Of a stretch of 64,000 nt of DNA, positions 25,027 to 33,665 are shown in pieces (position 1 is the stretch's first letter; each line of letters starts with the position of its first letter). Source of the stretch: Pelagibacterales bacterium SAG-MED19. GTDB lineage: Bacteria > Pseudomonadota > Alphaproteobacteria > Pelagibacterales > Pelagibacteraceae. The position numbers and the translations under genes are program-made. The stretch spans positions 1 through 64,000 of the forward strand of contig JACWDQ010000002.1 in the NCBI GenBank assembly GCA_014654035.1. The letters are read 5' to 3'. Below the pieces are notes generated by a model. That model was given only the letters and a program-made list of their open reading frames with translations, did not search any database and was not told the DNA's origin.

Positions 25027-25951
25027 TGGGTATCATTGAACCTTTTTTAATTTTAGATCCAAGCATAAATTCACCAATTTTTTGTGGTTTTTTTCCTTGT
25101 CTCTGAATTTCAATAACCTTAATTGACTGATTGCTACTACAAGCGATTTCCAGATTATCAGATATTACCTCGCCAATCTTTCCAACACCATTGCCAATTT
25201 TTGCTTTTAAGATTTTATATCTTTCTCCATCGAAATTAAAATAAGCACCAGGAACGGGAAATAAACCATTTATTTTACCAATTAATTCTGAAGCTTCTTC
25301 ATTCCAATTAATTTGACCTTCATCTTTATTAATCTTTTTTGCGTAAGTTGCTTTTAAATGGTCTTGATCAACAAATTTTGCTTTATCATCTAAAATATCA
25401 TCTATGTTATCTAAAATTTTTTCTGCGGCTAGAAGAGACAATTTTTCAGAAATTTCTTGAGCATTTTGATCAGGATCTATTTTAATTCTATAAACATTGC
25501 TTACTGGCCCATTATCTAACTCTTCTGCAATTTTCATGATACTTATTCCTGTTTCTGTATCCAAGTTCATAATTGATCTTTGAATAGGTGCTGCACCTCT
25601 CCATTTAGGAAGTATTGATCCATGTATATTAATAAAACCCTTTTTAGTTAATTCCAAAAAATTTTTTGGAATTAATTGACCATATGCAACTACAATTGCA
25701 AGGTCTGCATTCATTTGTTTTAAATATTGATATTCTTCTTCATTATCTAGTAAAGCATGTGGAGATCTAAATTCTATATTTAATGTTTCTGCAATATTTT
25801 GAATAGGTGATTTATTAATTCTATGTCCTCTATTAGATTTTTGTGGTGGTTGAGTATAAACAACTGAAATTGGATAACCATTTTGATATAAGGATTTCAA
25901 AATTGGTACAGCAAATAACGGCGTGCCCATAAAAATTATTTTTTTTGGCAT
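25019..25951 (-). CDS. fmt: Methionyl-tRNA formyltransferase
   Basis: 310 residues. It formylates initiator Met-tRNA with 10-formyltetrahydrofolate. Motifs: IIFMGTPLFAVPIL, the catalytic segment NIHGSILPKWRGAAPIQRSIMNLDTETGISIM (Asn, His, and the downstream Asp region), and a C-terminal OB-like domain (about 205-310) for tRNA. It is 3 bases after def, so the formyl-adding and formyl-removing enzymes are made together. Confidence 0.96.
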   Translation of the reverse strand: MPKKIIFMGTPLFAVPILKSLYQNGYPISVVYTQPPQKSNRGHRINKSPIQNIAETLNIEFRSPHALLDNEEEYQYLKQMNADLAIVVAYGQLIPKNFLELTKKGFINIHGSILPKWRGAAPIQRSIMNLDTETGISIMKIAEELDNGPVSNVYRIKIDPDQNAQEISEKLSLLAAEKILDNIDDILDDKAKFVDQDHLKATYAKKINKDEGQINWNEEASELIGKINGLFPVPGAYFNFDGERYKILKAKIGNGVGKIGEVISDNLEIACSSNQSIKVIEIQRQGKKPQKIGEFMLGSKIKKGSMIPNV

Positions 25952-25954
25952 TTA

Positions 25955-26473
25955 TTAAACAACTATTCTTCTTAATTTATTTTTTGATAGTTTTTTAATA
26001 ATCATTGATTTTTTAAGTTTTGATAAATAATCAATAAAAAGAATTCCCTCCAAATGGTCCATTTCATGTTGAATACAGGTTGCTAATAATCCTTCGGCTT
26101 TTAAAAAACTTTTTTTTCCATTGTAATCTAAATATTCAACTTCACATTCTTTAGGTCTATCAATCTCAGCGAACTGGTCAGGTACAGACAGACATCCTTC
26201 TTCATAAGTTGAATTTATTTCATTTTTATTTTTTATAACTGGGTTTACAAAGTATCTAGGCTCTTTCTTATTTTCATCTTTACTTAAGTCCATTACGATA
26301 ATCCTTTTTGGAATACCAATTTGAATAGCAGCAAGACCGATGCCATTCGCTGCATACATTGTTTCCAACATATCATCCATTAATTTTTGTTCACTCTTTC
26401 CAACTTGGATCACTGGTTTAGAAATTTGCCTTAATGCTTTATTTGGTTCTGTGAGTATTGTTTTTATCGCCAT
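25955..26473 (-). CDS. def: Peptide deformylase
   Basis: 172 residues. It removes the N-formyl group from new proteins. All three family motifs are intact: GIGLAAIQIGI, EEGCLSVP (metal Cys) and QHEMDHLEGILF (HExxH metal site). It lies between the unknown exported-protein gene (24-base gap) and fmt. Confidence 0.97.
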   Translation of the reverse strand: MAIKTILTEPNKALRQISKPVIQVGKSEQKLMDDMLETMYAANGIGLAAIQIGIPKRIIVMDLSKDENKKEPRYFVNPVIKNKNEINSTYEEGCLSVPDQFAEIDRPKECEVEYLDYNGKKSFLKAEGLLATCIQHEMDHLEGILFIDYLSKLKKSMIIKKLSKNKLRRIVV

Positions 26474-26497
26474 AATAAGGGCATAATAATATAATTA

Positions 26498-28276
26498 TTA
26501 AACTTTTAAAGGGAGAACTTTTAAAAGAATTTTATTTCTAATAATATTTATATTAAGTTGATTTAAAGTGCTTATTATAAAATACATTGTATCTTCATCA
26601 ATTCTCTCTAGTTTATCCTGACCAATTACTTCAACTATTCTTAATAAAGCCGTCCCTTTTTCATCATTATTAACCATGACTTGAATATCAGAAGGAATTT
26701 CTGAAGCGCTTATTTCATATAAATCGTCGTACTTTTTTTCAATCTTAATTCCGTCTGATTTTAAAGCCTCTAAAAAAATAATATCTTTTTTAGATAATTT
26801 ATATTCCTTATTTTTTTTTATTTTTCTAAGAAAATTATTTACTTCTTTTTGTATTTTTAAATCTGAATAATCTCCATTAAAATAACTTATAAGCTTAGAT
26901 TGGTGTAAAGTATCATTATTGTATTTTATTTTTTTAATTGATTCTGAGGCAATTTCTATATTGGTATAATAAAAACTTGTTAAATTATCCGGAATATCCA
27001 TTGGATCAATGTCCTCTAAGAACTTTTTCAATTCTACATCAAAAGCATTGCCTATATTGTCTGTTTTGAAAGAATTTTTCAAAATTTGAAGTAATTTAAG
27101 CTTTTCTATCATTTCAGACTCAAGTAAAATTTTTTGATAAATTAAAGCTCTTCCCTCAATATTAGTTAAAGATTTATAAGAATTTTTTACATTCAAAAGT
27201 TGGTTGATGCTGAATTGGAATTTTTTATATAGATTTAATAAATCTCTTTCTGGATAATCTTTATTATGAACAGCTTTTTCAATTATTGAAATTTTGTCTA
27301 TTTCAGAAACTTTGATATCATCAAATGATTTAAGCAAATTAGATGAAGCTAGATATTTCCAAATTATTTTTTTTGTTGTTTCTTTTGGTTCAAAAATAAA
27401 ATTTGAACTAGTTTGGTGCGCTAAATGAAAATCGAGAACAGATTTTTCCGATATAGTTTCATCATTTTTTGTTTCATAGCCAAGCAAAAAATTAATTTTC
27501 TTTTCAAAATATTTGTCTTTTAAACCTAATTCTTTTTTAAGGTCAAAAATTATTTGGGCTTCATCTTTTTTTCCTGATTTAATTAAACAATATATATTAA
27601 ATTTTGATAAATATTGATCGTTTACAGGACTTAAATTTTTAGAAAATATTTCACATGACTTTTTCAAATTAGAATCAGAGAGATAATGATCAACTAAATA
27701 TCTTACAAGTTCAGGATGCTTATTAAAAATTTGGTTTTTAACCAAATATTCTTCGACTAAATCTAAATCAGAATTTTTAATTAACCAATCTGATTTAAAT
27801 TTTAAAAATTCTGCTTCTGATATATTTTTCTGGGGATAATAAGCATTTGTTAGCATAGATATTTTCATTATTTCAGATGCATCCTTTGAAAGATCTATTT
27901 TATTTAATTTTAATAAAATATTCTTAATTTGATTGCCGTCTGAATTAGACCACATATTAATATCTAAACCATAATCTTCAGGATCATACAAACCCACTAT
28001 TTTAATATTTTTAGAATTTAGTTTTTCCTCAAACTCGATATCATTTGACTCATTGTTTGTTTGCATTTTATAAATATCAGACTGGAAAGACTCTTCTGAA
28101 TTTTCTTCATCAGTAATAACTATTTTTTGTAGGGTTGAGTTGTCTTTTTTTTTTGTTTTTTCTAGGTTCCAAATATCAATTGTTTGTTCTTGATCTTCTG
28201 CATAAGAACTCGTACCCAATATCAAGACAATAATAATTGTAAAATAACTTTTACTTAATGATTTTAAAATTTTCAT
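26498..28276 (-). CDS. Exported helical-repeat protein of unknown function
   Basis: 592 residues. An N-terminal signal peptide (about 1-26; basic start, hydrophobic core, possible cleavage after TSSYA) implies export to the periplasm. A low-complexity acidic linker (about 27-90) follows, then a conserved-looking LYDPEDYGLDINMWSNSDGNQI segment near 98-120, then a long helix-rich region resembling TPR-like repeats. No catalytic motif is visible. I recall similar large exported proteins of unknown role in other alphaproteobacteria, without a name. It starts inside the end of a 59-residue membrane-protein gene and leads into def-fmt-truA. A role in envelope assembly is only a guess. Confidence 0.75.
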   Translation of the reverse strand: MKILKSLSKSYFTIIIVLILGTSSYAEDQEQTIDIWNLEKTKKKDNSTLQKIVITDEENSEESFQSDIYKMQTNNESNDIEFEEKLNSKNIKIVGLYDPEDYGLDINMWSNSDGNQIKNILLKLNKIDLSKDASEIMKISMLTNAYYPQKNISEAEFLKFKSDWLIKNSDLDLVEEYLVKNQIFNKHPELVRYLVDHYLSDSNLKKSCEIFSKNLSPVNDQYLSKFNIYCLIKSGKKDEAQIIFDLKKELGLKDKYFEKKINFLLGYETKNDETISEKSVLDFHLAHQTSSNFIFEPKETTKKIIWKYLASSNLLKSFDDIKVSEIDKISIIEKAVHNKDYPERDLLNLYKKFQFSINQLLNVKNSYKSLTNIEGRALIYQKILLESEMIEKLKLLQILKNSFKTDNIGNAFDVELKKFLEDIDPMDIPDNLTSFYYTNIEIASESIKKIKYNNDTLHQSKLISYFNGDYSDLKIQKEVNNFLRKIKKNKEYKLSKKDIIFLEALKSDGIKIEKKYDDLYEISASEIPSDIQVMVNNDEKGTALLRIVEVIGQDKLERIDEDTMYFIISTLNQLNINIIRNKILLKVLPLKV

Positions 28277-28430
28277 TTGGAATTATTTTTTCAATTACTT
28301 TTTTGGGACTTGGAAATTCTATTTTATTAAGTATAAAAATTACACCTAAAAAAATTAGTAAAACTAAAGTAATCTTTATAATTAACCCAAAAATATTTCT
28401 ACGCGAACTTGTTTTTCTGATAAATTGCAT
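28251..28430 (-). CDS. Small single-pass membrane protein (hypothetical)
   Basis: A 59-residue ORF from ATG 28430: a basic N-terminus (MQFIRKTSSRRN), one hydrophobic helix (about 14-34), and a polar tail with PSPKKVIEKIIPNE. It overlaps the start of the downstream exported-protein gene by 26 bases, a coupling typical of this genome. It is divergent from aroK with 57 bases between. No family is recognised. The two genes may form a membrane-anchored pair. Confidence 0.6.
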   Translation of the reverse strand: MQFIRKTSSRRNIFGLIIKITLVLLIFLGVIFILNKIEFPSPKKVIEKIIPNENFKIIK

Positions 28431-28487
28431 ATAAATTAAATAATTTCAAATTAAGACATATTTGTGTTTTTTCAATAAAGAAAACTT

Positions 28488-29013
28488 ATGAAATCAAAAA
28501 AAAATATTGTTTTTTTAGGTATGATGGGCTCTGGAAAGACCTCAATAGGGAGTCTGATTTCTGAGAAGTTAGGTTTAGATTTTTTTGACATTGATCAATC
28601 TATTGAAAAAGAATTAGATATGAAAATTTCTGAAATTTTTAAAATCAAAGGAGAAGACTACTTCAGAAAATTAGAGGAAAAAATATCTTTAGAGATCCTA
28701 AAAAAAAGAAAATATAGTCGTTGCTTTAGGTGGTGGAGCTTTTATGAATAAAAATATTAGAAAAGTAATTCTAAATGACCACTTATCTTTTTGGTTAAAG
28801 ATAAATAACAACGAAATAATCAAAAGAATTAGAAATAACCCTAAAAGACCATTGGCTTTTAAATCAACAAATGAAGATTTGTTAAAATTGATAAAAAAGC
28901 GTTCTAATATCTATTCAAAAGCATTATATAAAATTAATTGTAATAATTTAACTAAAACTAAAACTGTTGATAAAATTTTAAAATTATATGAAAGAAAAAA
29001 AGTTAATAATTAA
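28488..29013 (+). pseudogene. aroK: Shikimate kinase, frameshifted
   Basis: Two frames give one 174-residue shikimate kinase. The first frame holds the Walker A GMMGSGKTSIG, the shikimate-binding FFDIDQSIE and EDYFRKLEEKIS. The second restarts with NIVVALGGGAFMN (the GGG substrate loop) and continues through NNPKRPLAF (lid Arg) to the end. The break is an A8 run at 28700-28707 with one base too many; removing one A joins them as LKKENIVVALGGGA. Both halves keep all the family motifs, so decay is not otherwise visible. It phosphorylates shikimate on the way to chorismate. It overlaps aroB by 26 bases. Sequencing error or slippage rescue are both more likely than loss, as the Trp pathway is kept. 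Confidence 0.82.
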
Positions 29014-30094
29014 AGCTGGTATAGAAAAATATCCAGTCATAATAGGTAATAATTTAATTGATAAATTTGACAAAATTTTAAATAAAAATTTAATTAATTT
29101 TAATAAATGTTTAATAGTCTTTGATAATAATGTTGGAAAAAGAAGAATAAATATAATTAAAGGAAAATTAAAAAATAAACAAATTTATACTCATCTCTTT
29201 AAACCAAGTGAAAAAAATAAAAATCAAAAAAGTGTAAATTTAATAGTCGATACATTACTCAAAAAAAATTTTTCGAGGCAAGATTGTTTGATTTCTCTTG
29301 GTGGCGGAATTACTGGTGATGTGAGTGGATTTGCTGCTAGTATTTTTAAAAGAGGATTGCAGTTCATAAATATACCCACTACACTTTTATCGCAAGTTGA
29401 CTCATCAATTGGTGGAAAAACTGGTATTAATACGAGTCACGGAAAAAACCTCATTGGAAGTTTTTACCAACCTAAATTAGTTCTAAGTGATATCAATTTT
29501 TTATTTACACTTCCAAAAAGGGAAATTACTTGTGGTTATGGAGAAATTTTAAAGCATTCTTTAATCTCCAATAATAAATTTTACAAGTTTTTAAAAAAAA
29601 ATATTTTAAAAATTTTAAGTTTAAAAACACCTTTTATTCAAAAAGCTATTTATGAAAGTTGTAAAATAAAAAAAAACATAGTTGAAAAAGATGAAAAAGA
29701 ATCAAATTTGAGAAAGACATTAAATTTTGGTCATACCTTTGGACATGCCTTTGAAGCAACAACAGGTTATTCAAAAAAGTTAAATCATGGTGAAGCTATT
29801 ATTTTAGGTATACAAATGTCTTTGAAATTCTCAAAAATTCAAAAAATAATTAAAAAAAATGATTTCACATCAATTATAGATCATTTAAAAAATTCAAATT
29901 TGCCGTCTAATATTAAAAATTATTTTTCATCAAAAGATATAAATAAGATATTAACTTTTATGAATAAAGACAAAAAAAATAAATCGGACAAGATTAATTT
30001 AATTTTGTTAAAAAAAGTTGGATCAACTATAATTAACAAAGAATATTCAAGAAAAAAATTAAAAGATTTTTTTCAAAAAGAATTACTTAATTAA
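28988..30094 (+). CDS. aroB: 3-dehydroquinate synthase
   Basis: 368 residues. It cyclises DAHP to 3-dehydroquinate, the second shikimate step. NAD and zinc motifs: SLGGGITGDVSGFAASIFKRGL, PTTLLSQVDSSIGGKTGINTSHGKNLIGSFYQP, CGYGEILKHSL (zinc Glu) and LNFGHTFGHAFEA with LNHGEAI (zinc His residues). It follows aroK with a 26-base overlap, the standard aroK-aroB pair. The 3' end overlaps convergent bolA by 12 bases. Confidence 0.96.
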   Translation: MKEKKLIIKAGIEKYPVIIGNNLIDKFDKILNKNLINFNKCLIVFDNNVGKRRINIIKGKLKNKQIYTHLFKPSEKNKNQKSVNLIVDTLLKKNFSRQDCLISLGGGITGDVSGFAASIFKRGLQFINIPTTLLSQVDSSIGGKTGINTSHGKNLIGSFYQPKLVLSDINFLFTLPKREITCGYGEILKHSLISNNKFYKFLKKNILKILSLKTPFIQKAIYESCKIKKNIVEKDEKESNLRKTLNFGHTFGHAFEATTGYSKKLNHGEAIILGIQMSLKFSKIQKIIKKNDFTSIIDHLKNSNLPSNIKNYFSSKDINKILTFMNKDKKNKSDKINLILLKKVGSTIINKEYSRKKLKDFFQKELLN

Positions 30095-30343
30095 AATTTG
30101 CAAAGAGTGAATATTCGTTTTTAGTTCCTGATCTAAAATTTTATAAATCTTTTTATTGCTATCAATTCTATTCAACTTTTTTAATTCAGTTGATGTTATT
30201 GAAATTTTTATATGAAATTTGCCAGCTTGAAATCCTGAGTGATTTTTATGTAAAAATGTCTTATCTTCAATACTTATATTTTCAAGCCTAATTTGACTTT
30301 CTATTTTTTTTTTTATAATTGTAACTAACTCATTTATATTCAT
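30083..30343 (-). CDS. BolA-family protein
   Basis: 86 residues, class II KH-like fold. The BolA pattern H-(x)4-GF.AGKFHIKI..TS is clear in LHKNHSGFQAGKFHIKISITSTEL, and L..R and I..L..HSLQI follow. BolA proteins bind monothiol glutaredoxins and [2Fe-2S] clusters and act in iron sensing or cluster delivery. It is divergent from the DnaJ-like gene with only 21 bases between the start codons. Confidence 0.85.
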   Translation of the reverse strand: MNINELVTIIKKKIESQIRLENISIEDKTFLHKNHSGFQAGKFHIKISITSTELKKLNRIDSNKKIYKILDQELKTNIHSLQILIK

Positions 30344-30364
30344 AAATATTTAATATTATATATC

Positions 30365-30892
30365 ATGAAAAACATTTGCGACTGGAATAATTGTGATAAA
30401 ACTGGAGATTATAAAGCTCCCATTGAAAAAGATAATAGCAAAAAATATAGAATGCTTTGCTTAGAACACGTCAAAGAATTTAACAAAAATTGGAATTATT
30501 TTTCTGGGATGGATGACAAACAGGTTATTGATTTTCTTAAGTCTGACATGGTTTGGCATAAACCGACTCAAAGTTTTAGTTCTTCAGATAATTTTTTTAA
30601 AATTTTATGGAAAAACACTCTTAAAGACGATTTAGATAAAGATAAATTTAGAGGTGACAATAGTCATATGCGTCAATTTAATTTTGATCACAAAGATATA
30701 AAAGCGTTTAGTATTTTGGGTGTTTCTGTGGGTTTAAAATGGCAAAAAATTCAGCAAAAATTCAAAATACTTGTCAAAAAATTTCACCCTGATATGAATT
30801 CTGGAAATAAAAAATATGAAGAAAAACTTAAACTAATTACTTTAGCTTATACACAGTTAAAAAATACTTATAGAAAAAAAATTGACACCTAA
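30365..30892 (+). CDS. DnaJ-domain protein with N-terminal Cys motif
   Basis: 175 residues. A C-terminal J domain (about 112-172) has the HPD tripeptide at 141-143 (KKFHPDMNSGN), so it should stimulate DnaK ATPase. The N-terminus has a possible zinc-binding pattern, C5-x4-C10 and C32-x2-H35. It lacks the Gly/Phe and classical zinc-finger domains of full DnaJ. Small J proteins of this kind precede cobS in alphaproteobacteria. The coding end overlaps the cobS TTG by 11 bases, so it is probably co-translated with the AAA+ ATPase. Confidence 0.85.
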   Translation: MKNICDWNNCDKTGDYKAPIEKDNSKKYRMLCLEHVKEFNKNWNYFSGMDDKQVIDFLKSDMVWHKPTQSFSSSDNFFKILWKNTLKDDLDKDKFRGDNSHMRQFNFDHKDIKAFSILGVSVGLKWQKIQQKFKILVKKFHPDMNSGNKKYEEKLKLITLAYTQLKNTYRKKIDT

Positions 30893-31856
30893 TTTAGATA
30901 TAAAACCTGATATTAAAGTTTCAATTAAGCAAACTTTTGGAATTGACACTGGTATGGAGGTCGAAGCCTTTTCAAAAAAAAATGAATATGTTCCAGAAAT
31001 AGATAAAAACTATAAGTTTGATAAAGATACTACGCTCGCAATTATTTCTGGTTTTGCATTTAACAAGAGAGTTTTAATCCAGGGTTATCACGGAACTGGT
31101 AAATCAACTCATATAGAACAAATTGCTGCTAGATTAAATTGGCCATGCGTTAGAGTTAACCTTGATAGTCATGTAAGTAGAATTGATTTAATTGGAAAAG
31201 ATGCAATAGTTTTGAAAGATGGAAAGCAAATTACTCAATTTAACGAAGGAATTTTACCATGGTCTATTCAAAATCCAGTGGCTCTAGTATTTGACGAGTA
31301 TGATGCTGGAAGACCTGATGTCATGTTTGTAATTCAAAGAGTATTGGAAGCTGAAGGTAACTTTACACTTCTTGATAAAAATAAAGTTTTAAAACAAAAC
31401 AAATTTTTTAGACTTTTTGCAACATCAAATACAGTTGGATTGGGGGATACAACTGGTTTGTATCATGGAACCCAACAAATAAATCAGGGTCAGATGGATA
31501 GATGGAATATCGTATCTACTTTAAACTATCTCAGTCTAGACAAAGAAATGGAAATCGTATTAGCAAAAAATAAAAGTTTTAATAATCAAAAAGGCAAAGA
31601 GATTATCTCAAATATGATCAAGGTAGCTTCCTTATCAAGAAAGGGTTTTGTAGCTGGAGATATATCTACAGTAATGAGTCCTAGAACTGTTCTTCATTGG
31701 GCTGAAAATTCAGAAATATTTAAGGATACTGGTTACGCTTTCAGAGTTACATTTTTAAACAAATGTGATGAAGTTGAAAAAAATATTATTGCAGAATACT
31801 ATCAAAGATGTTTTGGAGAAGAGTTGCCAGAATCATTAGCAAATGTTCAAATTTAA
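30882..31856 (+). CDS. cobS: CobS-like AAA+ ATPase
   Basis: 324 residues from a TTG at 30882, chosen because the conserved N-terminus (DIKVSIKQTFGIDTGMEVEAFS) begins there; the next ATG (30954) would cut it off. MoxR-type AAA+ domain: Walker A GYHGTGKST, Walker B ALVFDEYDAG, sensor segment LFATSNTVGLGDTTGLYHGTQQ. In B12-making bacteria CobS works with CobT and CobN in aerobic cobalt insertion. SAR11 cells are not known to make cobalamin and no cobN is in view, so the pair may act as a MoxR/VWA remodelling chaperone on another metal enzyme. It abuts cobT with no gap. Confidence 0.88.
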   Translation: MTPNLDIKPDIKVSIKQTFGIDTGMEVEAFSKKNEYVPEIDKNYKFDKDTTLAIISGFAFNKRVLIQGYHGTGKSTHIEQIAARLNWPCVRVNLDSHVSRIDLIGKDAIVLKDGKQITQFNEGILPWSIQNPVALVFDEYDAGRPDVMFVIQRVLEAEGNFTLLDKNKVLKQNKFFRLFATSNTVGLGDTTGLYHGTQQINQGQMDRWNIVSTLNYLSLDKEMEIVLAKNKSFNNQKGKEIISNMIKVASLSRKGFVAGDISTVMSPRTVLHWAENSEIFKDTGYAFRVTFLNKCDEVEKNIIAEYYQRCFGEELPESLANVQI

Positions 31857-33665
31857 ATGAGCAATAGCAACAAAGATGCTAATTTAAAAGAAAAACTTAA
31901 GCAAGCACTAACTTCAACATTTAAAGTAATTTCTGATGATTTTGAAATTAATTCTAATTCTGATAAGAGTAAAATTTCCAATAAATTAGGCTTAATTGAA
32001 ATAGATAATCTTAAGACTAAAAGTGACTTTATTAGAGCAAGAGCAGAGTCTGATTCTTCTGCTTTAAAGAAAAAATTTTCTAACGAAAATATATACAAAA
32101 AAAATCTTCCAACAAATTCTTCTTGTAAATTATTATACTCTGTAGCTGAAAAAATAAGGTGTGAAGTTTTAGGTGGAAAAATGCTTAAAGGAATACAAAA
32201 AAACTTTATAGAAAATTATAAACAAGAAATAAGTTTAAAAAGAAAAGATCACATAAAAACTAAAGAAGATGTTCCTGTTAATGAAGCATTTGAATTATAT
32301 ATTTTAAAAAAATTTCATAATATAGAGCTTAATTCGTTAACAAATAGAATGTTAAATTTTTGGGAAAAAGATTTTGATAAATCAATTTCTGAACATCTTC
32401 AATTTTTACGAGATAATTTTGAAGACCAAAATAAATATTCATCTAAATTTTCAGAAATATTACAAAATATGGATATTTTTCAAACAGATGAAAATGAGCA
32501 ATCTAAAGAAGAGAATAAGGATGATGGTCTTGATAAGCCTTCAAATGAAGAAGAGAATTCAGAATCAGATGATAATAAAGATCAAAATAGTGAGGACGAA
32601 ACAGAGGCAAACTTAGATGGTGATTACAACATTGATGAGTATAAGTTGGAAGAAGAATGGATGGATACTGACTCAGATAAACAAAACAATGATCAAATAA
32701 TACAGAAAAAAGCTTTAAATACTATTGATCTTGAATATAAAATTTTTACAAATTCTTTTGATGAAATTACTAAAGCCGAAAACTTGGAAAATGCAGATGA
32801 GGCTTCAAAATTAAGAAAAACTTTAGATCAACAATTAGTTGGTTTCCAAGATTTGATAACTAAACTTGCAAATAAACTTCAAAGACAATTATTAGCTAAA
32901 CAAAATCGATCTTGGGAATTTGATTTAGAAGAAGGATTATTAGATAGCTCAAAATTACCTAGAGTAATAATGGATCCATATAATTCTTTATCTTTTAAAA
33001 AAGAAAAAGACTTAGATTTTAAAGATACAGTAGTTACATTGTTAATTGATAACTCGGGGTCAATGAGAGGAAGACCAATTACTATAGCTGCAATATGTGC
33101 AGACATTTTATCAAGAACATTAGAAAGATGTTCTGTTAAAGTTGAGATATTAGGTTTTACCACTAAAAATTGGAAGGGCGGTCAAAGTAGAGAAAGTTGG
33201 AACAAAAAAGGAAAGCCGATAAAACCAGGAAGATTAAACGACTTGAGACATATAATTTATAAAGGGGCAGATACTCATTGGCGACTTTCTAAAAATAATC
33301 TTGGACTAATGCTGAAAGAAGGATTGTTAAAAGAAAATATAGATGGAGAGGCTATCTCGTGGGCATTTAACAGGTTAAAAAAAAGAAAAGAAGAAAGAAA
33401 AATACTCATGGTAATTTCTGATGGGGCACCTGTGGATGACTCAACTTTATCTGTGAACTCAGGTGACTTTTTAGAAAAACATCTAAAAAAGATGGTTAAA
33501 TTTATTGAAGATAAAACTGATATTGAAATTTTAGCTATAGGTATTGGTCATGATGTTTCAAGATATTATAATCGTGCGATAAAAATCACTGATGTAAACG
33601 AGCTGGGTGATGTAATGATATCTCAATTAAGCTCTTTATTTGATAAAAAAAATAAATTGCATTAA
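31857..33665 (+). CDS. cobT: CobT-like VWA-domain protein
   Basis: 602 residues. The N-terminal half is helical. A strongly acidic, low-complexity stretch lies near residues 208-280. The C-terminal von Willebrand A domain has an intact MIDAS metal site DNSGSMRG near residue 397, then a conserved CobT segment [17 protein letters not shown] and [11 protein letters not shown]. CobT pairs with CobS as a ring-shaped chaperone for the CobN chelatase in the aerobic B12 pathway. Here no cobalamin genes are nearby. The stop shares TTAA with the convergent regB-like gene. Confidence 0.87.
   Translation: MSNSNKDANLKEKLKQALTSTFKVISDDFEINSNSDKSKISNKLGLIEIDNLKTKSDFIRARAESDSSALKKKFSNENIYKKNLPTNSSCKLLYSVAEKIRCEVLGGKMLKGIQKNFIENYKQEISLKRKDHIKTKEDVPVNEAFELYILKKFHNIELNSLTNRMLNFWEKDFDKSISEHLQFLRDNFEDQNKYSSKFSEILQNMDIFQTDENEQSKEENKDDGLDKPSNEEENSESDDNKDQNSEDETEANLDGDYNIDEYKLEEEWMDTDSDKQNNDQIIQKKALNTIDLEYKIFTNSFDEITKAENLENADEASKLRKTLDQQLVGFQDLITKLANKLQRQLLAKQNRSWEFDLEEGLLDSSKLPRVIMDPYNSLSFKKEKDLDFKDTVVTLLIDNSGSMRGRPITIAAICADILSRTLERCSVKVEILGFTTKNWKGGQSRESWNKKGKPIKPGRLNDLRHIIYKGADTHWRLSKNNLGLMLKEGLLKENIDGEAISWAFNRLKKRKEERKILMVISDGAPVDDSTLSVNSGDFLEKHLKKMVKFIEDKTDIEILAIGIGHDVSRYYNRAIKITDVNELGDVMISQLSSLFDKKNKLH

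Noticed and set aside
28744..29013. Second half of aroK as an independent 89-residue gene
   Set aside because: The apparent ATG is an internal Met of the GGGAFMN loop; the frame joins the upstream kinase half by removing one A.
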